Shown: positions 63,205-64,000 of the stretch, in pieces
Numbering within the stretch: position 1 is the stretch's first letter
Layout of the letters: each line of letters begins with the position of its first letter
Origin: Hyphomicrobium sulfonivorans
GTDB lineage: Bacteria; Pseudomonadota; Alphaproteobacteria; Rhizobiales; Hyphomicrobiaceae
Length of the DNA: 64,000 nucleotides
Assembly: GCF_013306565.1 (NCBI RefSeq)
Contig: NZ_PZPO01000001.1
Location: 496,001 to 560,000, forward strand
Reading direction: 5' to 3'
Position numbers and translations under genes: made by a program
Notes under the pieces: generated by a model
What the model saw: only the letters and a program-made list of their open reading frames with translations
What the model was told of the DNA's origin: nothing
Databases searched by the model: none

Positions 63205-64000
63205 TGCACCACGAGGTCAGCTTGCAGCGCGCCGGCTGATTTGATTGCCTGAAGCACCGCGATAACGCCCTGCGGCTTGAGACCCATTCGATTCAGGCCG
63301 AGCACCAGCACATTCAGGTTTGTACCTTGAACGATGCGCAAGGCGCCGCCCTGCTCGAATGACGATATGTTGGTTTCCGGCGTCACGACTGTCTGGCCTT
63401 CGGAGAACGGCAACGGTTGCGACACCTGCGGAGTTTCCGTCACGGTCACGGTCAGATTTCCGTGACTGACTGCGACGGTCGAAATGGTCACGTCGCGACC
63501 GATAACGATCGTGCCTGTGCGTTCGTCAACGACCACGATCGCCGGCACATCCGGCTCGACTATCAATTCACCTATTTCCGCCATCAAACGCGTTGGCGAC
63601 ATGTTGGGTGGACGCTTCACTGCAACGCTGCGCAGATCGGCGGCGCGCGCAAGTTCCATTCCGAACCGATCGAGGCCATAGGCATTGATGGCATCGGAGA
63701 TGCGAATAGCCGTTGCAAAATCCGGGTTGCGCAGTTCAAGGCCCAGAAACTCGACTTCCAGGAACTGGCCCGGTGCCTCGCGCTCGACCAGCGCGCCGTT
63801 GGGAATGCGCGCCGAGGTCGGCACGTTCTGCGTCATCGTCTGGGCAGCGCCCGTGATTTGATACCCGGAAACTGTCAGCTGTCCCTGTGCTACCGCATAG
63901 ACCAGATTATCCGCGCCATGCAGCGCTGTCATGATCAGCGTGCCGCCCAGCAGCGATGTCGCATCGCCAAGCGATGAAACTGTAACGTCAATAGTGGTTC
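63201..64000 (-). CDS. flgI: Flagellar P-ring protein FlgI, truncated by window edge
   Basis: The C-terminal ~265 residues are visible; the frame is open to the right edge, where it reads IDVTVSSLGDATSLLGGTL, a typical FlgI sequence. Then LVYAVAQGQLTVSGY, the late domain (VVVDERTGTIVIGRDVTIST) and GLKPQGVIAVLQAIKSAGALQADL, the diagnostic FlgI C-terminus. The P ring sits in the peptidoglycan around the rod. An internal Met at 63932 is not the start. Confidence 0.96.
   Translation of the reverse strand, partial: TTIDVTVSSLGDATSLLGGTLIMTALHGADNLVYAVAQGQLTVSGYQITGAAQTMTQNVPTSARIPNGALVEREAPGQFLEVEFLGLELRNPDFATAIRISDAINAYGLDRFGMELARAADLRSVAVKRPPNMSPTRLMAEIGELIVEPDVPAIVVVDERTGTIVIGRDVTISTVAVSHGNLTVTVTETPQVSQPLPFSEGQTVVTPETNISSFEQGGALRIVQGTNLNVLVLGLNRMGLKPQGVIAVLQAIKSAGALQADLVVQ

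Overview
The window is high-GC alphaproteobacterial DNA, most likely from a member of the Hyphomicrobiales (Rhizobiales). Three things point there: MotC and MotE, which are typical of rhizobial flagellar clusters; a chemotaxis operon in the order mcp-cheS-cheY-cheA-cheW-cheR-cheB-cheY-cheD-cheT; and a flgI-motE-flgH-fliL-fliP-flagellin block. Both edges cut through genes: a TonB-dependent receptor on the left and flgI on the right. I see no prophage, insertion sequence, CRISPR array or replication origin.

1-13.3 kb is an iron/heme acquisition island. It holds a TonB-dependent receptor with an N-terminal signalling domain, a heme oxygenase, two small unknown genes, a DUF454 membrane protein, an Rrf2-family regulator, exbB-exbD-tonB, a second short TonB-like protein, and an opposing fecI-fecR-receptor signalling unit. 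The second receptor carries heme-receptor motifs. The likely scheme is that outer-membrane heme receptors are energised by ExbBD with either TonB, that receptor occupancy is passed through FecR to the ECF sigma factor FecI, and that imported heme is opened by the oxygenase.

13.7-19.7 kb holds tRNA-Ser(CGA), several small unknown genes, a DUF4166 protein paired with a GbsR/MarR-like regulator, CreD, and an Ntn-hydrolase-like protein. A perfect 22-bp palindrome sits on the regulator's start codon.

20-36.4 kb is the conserved rplU-rpmA-obgE ... proB-proA ... nadD-rsfS-rlmH backbone, interrupted by accessory genes. Between obgE and proB lie a CHASE4-like/GGDEF/EAL protein with a degenerate GGDEF motif, a FAD oxidoreductase, an HdeD-like protein and a methyltransferase. 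Between proA and nadD lie a zinc alcohol dehydrogenase, a PRC-barrel protein, an NTF2-like protein and a Tat-exported beta-lactamase-fold protein.

37.4-46.6 kb is one dense chemotaxis operon with overlapping or nearly touching genes. It ends in a CheT-like candidate CheY phosphatase and a J-domain-like protein. The receptor that opens it ends in a CheR/CheB tether pentapeptide.

47-64 kb, all on the minus strand, is flagellar: flgI-motE-flgH-fliL-fliP, then five tandem flagellin paralogues, then fliF-fliH-motB-motC-fliK and a lytic transglycosylase. Each flagellin gene has its own ~100-nt leader with the same three-stem RNA fold, and paired changes between copies preserve the outer stem. The last stem pairs with the Shine-Dalgarno sequence. 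This leader family, with the mosaic relationships of the five flagellins, is the most interesting signal in the window. It may correspond to the known flg-Rhizobiales RNA motif or to a FlbT-type target.
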